Source of the DNA: Mactromeris polynyma
Taxonomy: Eukaryota; Mollusca; Bivalvia; Venerida; Mactridae
Length of the DNA: 64,000 nucleotides
Assembly (NCBI GenBank): GCA_032209605.1
Contig: JASFXZ010000014.1
Span: 2,252,912 to 2,316,911 of the forward strand
Reading direction: 5' to 3'
Position numbers and translations under genes: made by a program. Positions 34,545 to 46,500 of this stretch are shown here, one piece after another (the stretch's first letter is position 1; each line of letters starts with the position of its first letter). Below the pieces are notes generated by a model. The model did not search any database and was not told where the DNA came from. It saw nothing but the letters and a program-made list of their open reading frames with translations.

Positions 34545-35840
34545 TTTACTCAGAATATGGGTAGCTATACTCAGTATGAAGGTCGCTTTATTCAGTATCC
34601 AGGTCACTGTATTCAGAATGCATATCGCTTTATTCAGAAAATGGGTGGCTGTAGTCAGTTTACAAGTTGTTTTAATACATGGGTATCAAAACTCAGTATG
34701 AAGGAATTTGTTCTGTACATGGGTAGCTGGGGTAAGTATGCAAGTTGCTTTACTCAGTATATTGGTTGCAGTGGACAGTATGCAAGTTGCGTTACTCAGT
34801 ATATTGGTTATTGTAGTCAGTAGGCAAGTTGATTTACACAGTATATTGGTTATTGTAGACCGTATGCACGTTGATTTACTCAGTATATTGGTTGCAGTGG
34901 ACAGTATGGAAGTTGATTTACACAGTATATTGGTTATTGTAGACCGTAAGCACGTTGATTTACTCAGTATATTGGTTGCAGTGGACAGAATGCAAGTTGA
35001 TTTACTCAGTATATTGGTTGTTGTAGACAGTATGCAAGTTGATTTACTCAGTATATTGGTTGTTGTAGACAGTATGCAAGTTGATTTACTCAGTATATTG
35101 GTTGTTGTAGACAGTATGGAAGTTGCTTTACTCAGTATATTGGTTGTTGTAGACAGTATGCAAGTTGATTTACTCAGTATATTGGTTGCAGTGGACAGTA
35201 TGGAAGTTGCTTTACTCAGTATATTGGTTGCACTGGACAGTATGGAAGTTGATCTACTCAGTATATTGGTTGCAGTGGACAGTATGGAAGTTGTTTTACT
35301 CAGTATATTGGTTGCAGTGGACAGTATGGAAGTTGATTTACTCAGTATATTGGTTGCAGTGGACAGTATGGAAGTTGATTTACTCAGTATATTGGTTGCA
35401 GTGGACAGTATGGAAGTTGATTTACTCAGTATATTGGTTGCAGTGGACAGTATGGAAGTTGATTTACTCAGTATATTGGTTGCAGTGGACAGTATGCAAG
35501 TTGATTTACTCAGTATATTGGTTGCAGTGGACAGTATGGAAGTTGCTTTACTCAGTATATTGGTTGCAGTGGACAGTATGGAAGTTGCTTTACTCAGTAT
35601 ATTGGTTGCAGTGGACAGTATGGAAGTTGCTTTACTCAGTATATTGGTTGCAGTGGACAGTATGGAAGTTGCTTTACTCAGTATATTGGTTGCAGTGGAC
35701 AGAATGCATGCTGATTTACTCAGTATATTGGTTGCAGTGGACAGTATGGAAGTTGCTTTACTCAGTATATTGGTTGCAGTGGACAGTATGCATGATGCTT
35801 TACTCAGTATATTGGTTATTGTAGTCAGGACGCAAGTTGA
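34545..35840. repeat. 42-bp minisatellite, open on both strands
   Basis: About 30 copies of a 42-bp unit containing TTTACTCAGTATATTGGTTG and CAGTGGACAGTATGGAAG. Left edge units (34545-34740) are diverged, central units uniform. Because 42 is divisible by three and the unit has no stop in several frames, 431 plus codons and 419 minus codons (TATNILSKSTSILS repeated) are open. I regard both as by-products, though a translated 14-residue repeat cannot be excluded from sequence alone. Confidence 0.93.
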
Positions 35841-35842
35841 TT

Positions 35843-36603
35843 TAGTCTTGACTAACTCATGTACAAATAACAAACACTCGTTTGCTGCTGGCAAGATTTC
35901 ACTGTTTATTGAAGGGGTTGCGTTTGATACATATATACAATACAATCAAGTACGTAAACAATTTACAATGTATTTGCATAAACTTATACATTGTACACAA
36001 TAAGACTGAATAATTTATTTACGTTGGTATAAATGATCATTTGATCTGACATGCTTTGATGGTAGACCCATATTCTGATCTCCATCGCGTATTTATCATG
36101 GGAATGACAGCCGCCCACAAAAAAAAACCCACGTGTGAGGGAAATGTGTGTCCGCAACATGCCGCTCAATAAAAACTGATATCATTCCTCAAAATACAGG
36201 ATACGCGGACTTGATCCAAGCATGAACTACATATCATAAAACATATTACTAATGGTAATATCATTTAGTTAAGGTATACAATTCGTTTTGTTTTTCCCTC
36301 TAGATCTAGTACAGAACTAACCTTCGAACCTGAATAATTACATATGATACTTTCATTTAAAGAAAGTAAACGTATTGAAATCAAGCGTAGAACTGGTATT
36401 TTCCCGCGCAACATCTCTATATATAGACATATATACCACGTGATACATTTACCCATCACGTGACCTGCGTGGTTAAAACCGAACACGTACTCTTTGTACG
36501 TTAACCGCGTAAAGACATAAGTTCTGTACTGTACTCCGTAACGTCCAGAACTAATAAGTCTTGACTAACTCATGTACAAATAACAAACACTCGTTTGCTG
36601 CTT
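35843..36603. repeat. Direct repeat pair of about 47 bp
   Basis: AGTCTTGACTAACTCATGTA continuing through ACACTCGTTTGCTGCT occurs at 35843-35889 and 36557-36603, spacing 714 bp. It may mark a deleted or excised element, or a small duplication. Confidence 0.8.
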
Positions 36604-36733
36604 CAAAGAGTTCACTAGAACGTTTAAAAGGTTAGTGTATATCATTCAAGTTCGAAACTTTGTTTATATGCATGTATATTGAATTACAAATGTAGCTGTT
36701 TTGAAATAAGTAATTTCTTGTCCAAAGAATCAT

Positions 36734-37525
36734 CTATATAAGAATCTTTTGCAATTTTCTTCCAGATCTACATGCTGGACGAAATAAATATTTACCAGAA
36801 TCATTACATAAATCAGCATGTTTCATGTATATTTGTAGCATATTTATCGGACAGCCACAAGTGACTCCTTTAGCAATTTGTACGTGTTTCCCTTGCCTGT
36901 ACACGTCTGTTCTACTTTGACTTACAAATATGACAATATGGTCGGAATAGAATTTTACGTCACTACATTTTAAGTTGCTAACCTCATTGAATCTGAAAAA
37001 TCCAGCATACGATAATAAGATCATAGATATGTCTCTCAACGTTATAACATCTGTTGAATCTATATACATATTACATAACTCTACTAAATGTTCTGTAGAA
37101 ATAACATCTTTCTTAACAACAGGTCTTGTATTCGACCTTTTAGCACATTCCAGCATATTTTTCACTAATAAATTTTCAGTTGGATCACACATATCATTTA
37201 TACCATGTAACCACTTGATAGCATAAAATGAAGCCGATATCACATTATGGGATTTCCTAGCGTCGATCATTGTAGATATATACATTGCAACGTGAATAGG
37301 TAATGCAGGTAGCAATGAAAATCCTTTAACATTGCAAAATTCCTTGAACGCTTTGACCTGTGAAGAATACTTTGACACTGTAGATTCGGCTTTCGAAGCT
37401 AAAAGTTGAGATGCCATTCTATCAATAGTGTAATCTTGGTTGTCTACTACAACTCCCGCGTCTTCAAATTTTCTTTTTAGATTTTTTCTCAAGTCAAAAC
37501 CTGTAGAAACGAAGTTAATTCTCAT
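36734..37525 (-). mobile_element. DIRS/Ngaro-like tyrosine recombinase, C-terminally truncated
   Basis: 263 residues on the minus strand. The N-terminal part (STVSKYSSQVKAFKEFC ... LPALPIHVAMYIS) resembles the core-binding domain; the catalytic part has the first Arg in LSYAGFFRFNEVSNLKCSD and an SRTDVYRQG strand where related enzymes usually have SKTD. The later His-x-x-Arg and Tyr motifs are missing: the frame stops after RKLQKILI. Typical enzymes of this kind are about 330-350 residues. It follows the RNase H remnant in the order expected for DIRS-type elements. Recombination would be catalysed by a Tyr nucleophile, absent here, so this copy is inactive. Confidence 0.82.
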
Positions 37526-37629
37526 GAGTATAAATAAAGGCTTCCATACATAATGTTATAATGAAACATAATTAACATTGCCTATCACATCTCAAAGATA
37601 ATTAACATTGCATTTCATCTAAAAGACTA

Positions 37630-37980
37630 TTAATACTGCGCATCACATCTCAAAGCTAACATTCTAAACGCAAATGGTTCTTTACTAAACAAGCCATTAT
37701 TGCCTTTGCCTGGTACTACCGTCCCGAACCTAGGTAAATAGAGCGTGTCTTTCACAAAAGGTTTAAACTCTCCATTTTCATGCACTAACATTGGCCAGTA
37801 TGGAGCTGATGTCCATTTTGGTATTACAATAGTACCTTTGCATTGTTCTACTTTCATTTTTGCTATACATTTAGCTATAAGCTTTGGTGGGGGAACCCAC
37901 CAGTTATATTCACCGTACCAATTTTGATCAAAACTATTAACGGACTCCGTCCCAGGTACCCACCATTTTGAGTTAAACCG
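37630..37980 (-). mobile_element. DIRS/Ngaro-like RT-RNase H C-terminal remnant
   Basis: About 117 residues on the minus strand up to the stop at 37630. Motifs typical of the DIRS-type polyprotein: RFNSKWWVPGTESV, then NWWVPPPKLI, then GTIVIPKWTSAPYWPMLV. The reverse transcriptase part is absent; its place is taken by the propeller pseudogene from about 37975. The recombinase begins 105 bp downstream on the same strand. Confidence 0.82.
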
Positions 37981-38428
37981 ACTACAACAACAGGTCAGTG
38001 AAGATCTTAGATACCAAACATCATGCAGTATTATCAGAGGTGTTTTTGGCTGACGCACCGTGGGACGTTACTATGGTGACAGATCATAAGCTTGCCGTCA
38101 CATTGCCGAAAGCTCAAATGATTCAGTATTTTGTCGTAGAGTATGGTGCCCTTTCTAAAGGTCAAAGTCTGTTTGAGAATGGAGAGTGTTGCGGTATTGA
38201 CCACTACGACGGACATCTAGTGGTCAGTTACGAAAAACCGAGTAAAATTCAAATATTGTCGCTAGATGGACATATATTGAAATCATTTAGGGAAGATGTC
38301 AATGGCATTCGCATGTTTCTCTGTCCTCAATACGTGGCCATAAGCCCAGATGGAAAATTTATATACATTTCAGACAGGGATAATTACAAAATTACAACGA
38401 TGACATTTGAAGGGGAAATAATGGCTAC
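37975..38428 (+). pseudogene. B-box/propeller gene copy B, internal fragment
   Basis: Matches residues about 146-293 of copies A and C almost base for base, then breaks off after ATGGCTAC. The B-box, the first ~145 residues and the last ~85 residues are missing. The open frame 37998-38447 ends with five unrelated residues (NNPSV). Left neighbour is the DIRS remnant. Its original promoter remains at 20560-20918. Shared variants are mixed: early ones match A (for example TATGGTGCC), later ones match C (AATCATTTAGGG, GATGGAAAA), then A again. Confidence 0.92.
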
Positions 38429-38459
38429 TAATAACCCGTCCGTGTAAATTGGTTTGTGA

Positions 38460-38560
38460 GTCGCATATTTTTCTTATGTACATATACTAGTTCTATCGAA
38501 GGGACAAATGGGAGAGAACTATAGATGGGATGAAGGGAAATAACTCGAGACAATCTCCTT
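38460..38560. mobile_element. Remnant of GGGAGAACT/AGTTATCTCCCT palindromic MITE
   Basis: GGGAGAACTATAGATGG and AAGGGAAATAACTCG match the right half of the element at 51310-51510 and the sequence at 63893-64000. Confidence 0.6.
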
Positions 38561-38917
38561 AGTTAGAAACCCAAGGAAATTGAAAATGAGGTTGGATTCG
38601 AGCATGAATGAAGATCTCAAGTTTATGGCCTCAGACAATTTATTAACATGATATTCTCCTAGCTACTGATAAAGTTTCGAACGTGAATTAGAGGACCAAG
38701 TATCTTCGGATATATTTGTTGTTTCAAAATAGATCCAGTTAAATATAAATTAAGCACATTTGTCTTTTACTTCATTCTTTCCCATACATCAAGGTTTTGA
38801 AATACAAAATTATGTCATGACTGTACAAAACAGTCTCCTGAATAAAGAGTTCTATTAAAACTGATACACCGCAGGAAAATAGGATGGCAAAATTAGAAAA
38901 GTGTTTTAGTGTATGTC

Positions 38918-38988
38918 TCGCCCGGAATTCAAACCTACTATCTCCGTGTTGGTAGTCGAGAGCTCCACCGACTGTTCTATTTGAGGGT
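38918..38988 (-). repeat. tRNA-derived SINE head, unit B
   Basis: Same as 10233-10302. Confidence 0.5.
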
Positions 38989-39258
38989 CAGCACCCATTG
39001 TGTACTTGTATTTGCAAAACCAGATGAAGGGAAACGGAAGCCAGATTGTCTTACACAATACATAGAAAAACAAACTAGGAATAGTCTTGCACGCCGTTAC
39101 AAAAGTTCGATAATTAAATGCAAAAGTTAAACTGGAGTAAAATAAAACTAGACTTTTGATCAACTTTGTCGAAGTCATATATTTGTTTACAATTAATATA
39201 GACAAAAAAGCACCATGTGCAAAATCAAACAAATCAGTCTAAGCAGCAAAGTTAGTAG

Positions 39259-40597
39259 TTAGGCTCTGTGCTGAGTTCTGTCAGCACTGTCAATGATGCG
39301 AGGAGGAGATGGCTGAGCCATTAATGGTGGAGAAGGCGCGAAAGAGATCCTCATCACACCAGCATTTCTGTCGTCGTCTTTTGTTCCAGTTTTCATATTG
39401 TCACTATCTCTACGAACTGATTTAATTGGAGGTAAAGGATTTAAAGGTAATGGAGTGAGCGCTCCATTTCTCACTCCAGGTTGATAAATCAGATCTTTGG
39501 CAGCATGTGCTCTTCCTACAAGCTGTGGGAGAGGTGCTAGCTTATTGTTGCCATTTATCTTCTCTGAGCCAAGCGGGGTTTTGGGAATTGCCTTTTCATG
39601 GGTAACGCTTTTAATCTGCGGGATCAACGGTTTGTTTGCAAACGAACTCTTCCCTTCATTGCGTGTTTTCATATCACTGGCATTCGCTTGCTTATTACCG
39701 ACGCTTACATGTGCTGTTTCTTTACTCTTAATATCTTTATCTGCTTTATGCCTACCTGCATTGTTTCTCCCTGTATCAATCTTGCATTTAATCACCTTTC
39801 TTCTCTTTTCTTTTGTGCTGTCTCTTCCCTTTCCTCCTCCGTCTTGTTTGAACACACCCCGCTGATGTAAGTTATCTCCAACGTGCTTGTTCTTAGCAGC
39901 TATTTTAGAACTTGCCAATGATTGTTCCAACGAGGCTTTTCCTACTTCACGTTCAACACACTTCTTACCAGTGTTAAGCATAGACTTGATATCTTTATAT
40001 CGACGGTTGATATTCTGACTTGGAGTATTGCTGTTCTTTTCGTTTCTCTTTGGTGTGTATTTGATCTTCTCGTCAGTATTTGCACGAACATTATGCCTTT
40101 CACTTACTGATTTCGTTTGAATGTTCATTTGTTTAATACCGTCATTTCCAATTTTCCGACTCATGGTTTTAGATGCTGATACCAGCATTGGGATTTTTGT
40201 TCCTCCTAGACTTGTCCCAGCATGGCCAAATGGTCCTATCTTCATCAGAAGATTCCTCAGGCACACTTTAGCTTCATCATCTTCTCCTTGGAGTTCATGC
40301 TTATCATACCCAGTTTTCAACTGTGTTATCCCTTGCTCTAATTTCTTCATCCGGTACTCTACTTGACTCTTCAGTGCATTTACTTTTTCAAGTAATTTCT
40401 CCAAGTCCAATTGTTGTGCCGCTTTCTCATCCAGCAAAAACTCTCCATCTGCTTTTATGTCTGATTTGCTAACTACATTTATATCATCGCCGTATTCACA
40501 CTTTCCCAGGTATTCTACCAAATCTTCATATTTCCTCACATCAGCTTTCATGCTTTTACGATCATGATTTATCTTATCTAACTGTACTTTTAAAATT
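39259..40597 (-). CDS. Exon 4 of coiled-coil gene B
   Basis: Acceptor ATTTACAG at 40598; stop TAA at 39259-39261. Confidence 0.9.
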
Positions 40598-43500
40598 CTG
40601 TAAATAAAATAATTAAGAATTCGTAAATTTTATGCATTACATTCACAAATTGAATATGCATCATCAAATAGTGCCAGTCTTCTTGCTTGCTTAGAGTGTT
40701 TCAGACGTCTTCTTACCCACAAAATAGGAAGTGGTTTATTTTATTCTGATAAACGTTTTCAGGGACGAAGCTTAGTTGAAATTGACGAGTAGGCATAGTT
40801 TTAGGGGGTTCGAGGGCATAGTGTTGTAGCTAGATCGTCAACAGTAACATCAAAAACATAATTAAATATGTTAGATTTATATGAATAAAAAGACCGCGGC
40901 CTATAGGAATCTACGCTCCTCGATTTAAATGGGACATGTACGTGCTTGTAGTTAATCCAGTATTGTATAATTAAAGAAATATCCATGAGAATAATACATT
41001 GAACCATAAATCAGGTTTGTACACTGGATGATACTTGTCTTTCCAAATCTGATAAAATTGTATGCATTGAATCGGTCAAATTCTTTCCAAGATATGTATA
41101 GTTGTACCTGTCCTGCCTATCAATGAGGCTTAATCTTGATTCCACCAGTCTTGGTTCTAATTGGTTTATATCTTCAAACTCGGGAAATCCATTGAATCTA
41201 CTCCATGCATCTAACTCTGTGGCAAAGAAATAAAAAAAACATGTTTCGTTTGGTAACTGAAAACACAAACTTTATTGGAATAAATGTACCAAACTATGCT
41301 TACTACTGGTCTCAAATGTATTCTTGATAAAAGTAATTGCGCGCCAAAACATTGATATTGGAGTTGGCTATTTGAACGTTAAAAGCTTCAAATTGTGTTC
41401 AATGTACAAAAAATACGATAAAAAACTCAACAAATCATTAAGCTTAAATGATGCAATTTAGCACACGAAGGTTGCATTTTCAAATTCCCAATCTGCGTGC
41501 TCGAACTCACGACCTTCGGATCTGGAGTCAGGCACTCTACCCCTACATAACTGTGCATCCCCCTGAACGACTGTGTCTCCCCCTGAACCACTGTGTCTCC
41601 CCTCGACCAGCGTGCCTCCCCCTCGACCTCCGTGCCACCGCCTCGGTCACAGTACCTCCCCTTCGATCACTGCGCCTCCCCCTCGACCACTGTGCCTCGC
41701 CCTAGACCACTGTGGCTCCCTCTCGACCACTGTGCCTCCCCCTCGACCACTGTGCCTCATCATATATAGCATGATTAGCACAGCGGTATACGAACAAGAA
41801 CGGTGGTCAGGGTTCAATCACCGGTCAGCACGTTAGAACAGAGTATTACCTATTGGTTCTAAACGATACTAAACAAACTTACTGTATGTGTTAGTTTGAT
41901 CCGCAGCCGAGATATGGGCGGGTAATGTTACCACATGTACATCTTCAACTGGTGACCTTAGTGTCACGCTGAATGACTTTGGTTTTATACTGGATGAACC
42001 GGAAGTCGTGTTTATTGCTTGGCATTCATGCATTACGCTGTAAATAAAATAAAAAGGGAAATCAGTGCTAAGTACAGTTATACCTTAATAATAAGACCAC
42101 CAATGGAACCCTTCAAAATGGTCTTCTTATTGAGGTGATCTTTGTATCGAGGTTAAATAAAGAGCAAAACCGTGAAAATGAACTTGAAGAATGTGTTTTT
42201 AATTTGAGGTGGTCTTATTTTTTAGATAATCTTTAGGTGATGTTTTCGGTATAACAAACTTAACTCAGCCCTGAATACGTTCACTCAAAGTCTAGATTCA
42301 CATTTAACTCTCACAGAAAGCGGATCACGAAGATATGTACAAGCTCTTATAAAACGTTTTGGTGACCCTTAGAACACAATTGTCCGATTTCACACACACA
42401 GGTTTTGTTTTATTCGTACAGTAAAACCCTCTGTAATAAGACCACTTGAATGGGACCCTTGAAAATGGTCTTAACAATGAGGTGGTCTTAATATTGAGGT
42501 CGAATAAAGAGTTCATATTCCACATAGACACGCCATACGTTGTATACCCAAGACATATATAAAACATCAATACTAAGACCTCCCTTGAGACTCTCGGAAA
42601 CCGGTCTTGATTTTGAGGTGGTCTTAATATTGAGGTTAAATAAAGAGCAAAAAATTGAACATGGACATGATAATTGTGTTCTTAATTTTTTAGGTGGTCT
42701 TATCATTAAGGTGGTCTTTAAGTGAGGTTTTACTGTATATACATGACTGCGCTCTGTGGTGTAATATATATATAGAATACGTCTTGAAGTTTTATAACTT
42801 ATTTTGAATTGGAAATCATGACTCATCTATTGTTACGTTATTACTTTTTGCGATGATATTTTGCAGGAAAACGTGGTTTGAAAACATAATTTTAACAGTT
42901 TACATTCAATACTGTATTTCAGTTATGTACGATCGGTTCATTTAGATTAACCAGCATTCCTTGGTTATGACATTGTTTTAAACTGTTCTGACAGCAGATA
43001 TTGAAACTTCCCTACATGAATCAAAGGTTGAAGCCAAAATAGCCTATCTGTATGTAAATTTAGAAATAGATAGACTCGTTTCGCTTTCATCCCCTGATGT
43101 TACGGTAAAAATATGCTTATGCACTAACTTCAAACATTCCAAACATTCCATGTCAGACCTATAACAGCGTACGTCTTCATGCGTCAGTAAAAGATATAAC
43201 AATATAATAATTGTAATACATCTGTAAAACGACGTAAAAAACTCCCAAAAATGTTCAACACTTTTTGGTTAATTATTAAGTTAAATTAAAAATACGGTTA
43301 AAGTAATTGCTGTACGTCGTTAACAAGCGCCAAAGTAAACTGACGTCGTTACTAATGACGATATGACGTCATAAGGTCAATGACAAGGTCAACGTCTCTT
43401 CGTTTATCTTCGGGTAATTCCGTTAACGATCGGTCTGAATATGTTTCACTAAGATATGTAAAGAATTAAGTATACTAATAAAATTGTTGAAATGAAAATT

Positions 43501-46500
43501 ATTCAAATGAGACCTGAAACGTGTGCAATTTTTATTGATAAGCCAGTTTAGATACATGTTATACATTTTCATATTAAAAAGAAGTGCGATACAATGATAA
43601 TAGTTCGGTGACTTTAAGTAACCACGTGTATACCTGACTCAATTGAGATAAAACAATGAGTGCAATTGTGATTACTAATAGCGGAATTAGACTTGCCTAT
43701 GTCATTGACCATCAGGGTACCCAGTCCGGTTCTCCAGAGACACCCAACTATTCTAGTCAATCTATCTTGAAAGCCAGTAACCAAGTTTGGTCAAAGTAGT
43801 GTATTTTGCGTACGAGTGATCCTGTCTGGTGGAAGTGTTCAATCTCACTCACCAGAGACCCAGTCTGGATTAAGAGGTCCATCTAGCGCATCAGGGACCC
43901 ATACTGGATAAAACGGTCTATCTCGCGCACCAGGGACCTAGACTGGATAAAACGGTCTGTCTCGCGCATGAGGGACCCGAACTTGATTCAGATGTCTATC
44001 TTGCACACCAGGGATCAAGATTGGACTAAGAGGTTTATATCGCGCACCAGGGACCCAGACTGGATTCAACGGGGTCTATCTAGCGCACCAGGGACATATA
44101 CTGGATTAAGAGGTCTATCTCGCACACCATCGACCCATACTGGATAAAGAAGTCTATCTCGCGCACCAAGGACTCATACTGGATTCAGAGGTCTATCTCA
44201 CGCACAAGGGACCCATACTGGATTCAGAGGTCGATCGCGCGCACCAGGGACCCATACTGGATTAAGAGGTCAATATCCCGCACCAGGGACCCAAACTGGA
44301 TTAAGAGGTGTATCTCGCGCAAGGAACCCAAACTGGGTTAAGAGGTCTATCTCGTGCACCAGGGACCCAAACTGGATTAAAAGTTCTATCTCGCGCAAAA
44401 GGGACCCAAACTGGATTCGGAGGTCCATCTCACGTACCAGGGACAGATACTGGTTTATGAGATCTTTCTCGCGCACCATAGACCCAAACTGGATCACGAC
44501 GTCTATCTCGCGCACCAAGGACCCAGACTGGATATAGAGGTCTACGTCGCGCACCAGGGACCCAGACTGGATCAAGACGTCTATCTCGCGCACCAAGGAC
44601 CCAGACTGGATATAGAGGTTTACGTCGCGCACCCGGGACCCAGACTGGATATAGAGGTCTATGTCGCGCACCAGGGACCCAGACTGGGTATAGAGGTCTA
44701 TCTCGCACACCAAGGACCCAAACTGGATTCAGGGATCTATATCGCGCACAGCGGACCTAAACTGGATTAAGAGGTCTATCTCGCACACCAAGGACCCAAA
44801 CTGGATTCGGAGGTCTATCTCGCGCACAGCGTACCTAAACTGGATTCGGAGGTCTATCTCGCACACCAAGGACCCAAACTGGATTCGGAGGCTTATCTCG
44901 CGCACCAGGGACGGATACTGGATTAAAAGGTCTGTCTCGCACCAGGGACCCAGACTCGATTACGACGTCTATCTCGAGCATCAGCGACCCAGTCTGGATA
45001 AGAAGTCTATCTCGCGTATCTGGGACCCAGTCTGGATAAGAAGTCTATCTCGCGCACCAACCACCCAGAGTGGATTAAGAAGTCTATCTCGCGCACCAGG
45101 GACCAAGACTGGATTAAGAGGTCTATCTTGCCTACCAGGGACCCAGACCGGATTAAAAGGTCTATCGTACCTACCAGGGACCCAGACTGGATTAAAAGGT
45201 CTATCGTGCCTACCAGGGACCCAGACCGGATTAAAAGGTCTATCGTGCCTACCAGGGACCAAGACTGGATTAAGAGGTCTATCGTGCCTACCAGGGACCC
45301 AGACTGGATTAAAAGGTCTATCGTGCTTACCAGGGACCAAGACTGGATAAAGAGGTCTATCGTGCCTACCAGGGACCCAGACTGGATTAAAAGGTCTATC
45401 TCGCGCACGAGATGCCTAGTCTAGTCTAAGCAGTATATCCGCGAAATGTCGCGAAATAACAGGAACAATATGCAGAAGGGAATGTATGTGTCCTTTAAAT
45501 ATACTCATATCTAGCATCACTCTGGGGTTATGAGTGGATCACATGTTTTGTGAGCCAGTATAAAAAAAGGAAATCATTTTTATAGGACGATGGGTGAAAA
45601 AGAGAATAAGTTGCTACAGGGAACGCCACATACGCAAGACTATGCCTCCCCACACAAACCTCCGGGAAAACAACAGTTCACAAAGTATCAGGCATGGCGC
45701 AAGGAATTGCCTGGCCGACCATAAAGGACAACTTATGAGAAATAAGGAGGTAGAGCAGGGAGGGGTTAATGGATGGAATACATCACGGAACAAGTCAAGA
45801 AAGCTGGCTACAATAGGCCGAAGTGGGGAGAAAATAACATGAACACTATATATATAAAAAGTTATTAGATGTATGTACGTAATTATGTTTGTAAACTTAT
45901 GTATTGTAAATCACCATTGACATGTTGTATTTATTGTATTGTATTTATTCATGTGAAATGATGGGCTAATTGCCTTTTTTCTGAATAAACTTATCTATCT
46001 ATATATCTATAAAATGAAAGAATTTCACATGGGGAAATGGAAATTTAACATACATCTGAAACATAAATAGAAATAATAACCATACAGCGATTTACTGCAT
46101 TGGAACTGTCAGTAAAAATACTGTTTAATAAGTAGTTTAAAATTCGTTTTAATAATACATAACGATGATAATAATAATGAGTATGTACGTATGCTGTATG
46201 AATAATTACATCACTTTTTGTCGAAAGCTTATAGAGAGTGCAAGTTGCATCAATTGTGGTCCAAACATTCCGTTGCAATAAATCAATCGCTCCGTATTAA
46301 CTATTACGTCCGCCAAATTTAAGGATTGTGATGTTGTTATTTTGGTTGTTGTTGAGATGTTGCGAGTGAAGTAAATGAACTAGTACGGCGCTCTACCGAG
46401 TGAGCTAACCTGGCAATCGTCTTATCCCACAATACTACTCTCCTCCCCCTTCCGGCTTTTGATGCTCAACGACCGTGGGCCTTCAAACACCACTGTCACA

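Larger units (their letters stand above)
20919..37975. other. Foreign block of about 17 kb inside unit B
   Basis: Absent from A and C. It replaces the first ~150 codons of the unit B propeller gene. It contains the MITE, orphan exon, repeat-protein gene, minisatellites and DIRS remnant listed below. It is likely the sum of several events and not one insertion. Confidence 0.75.
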
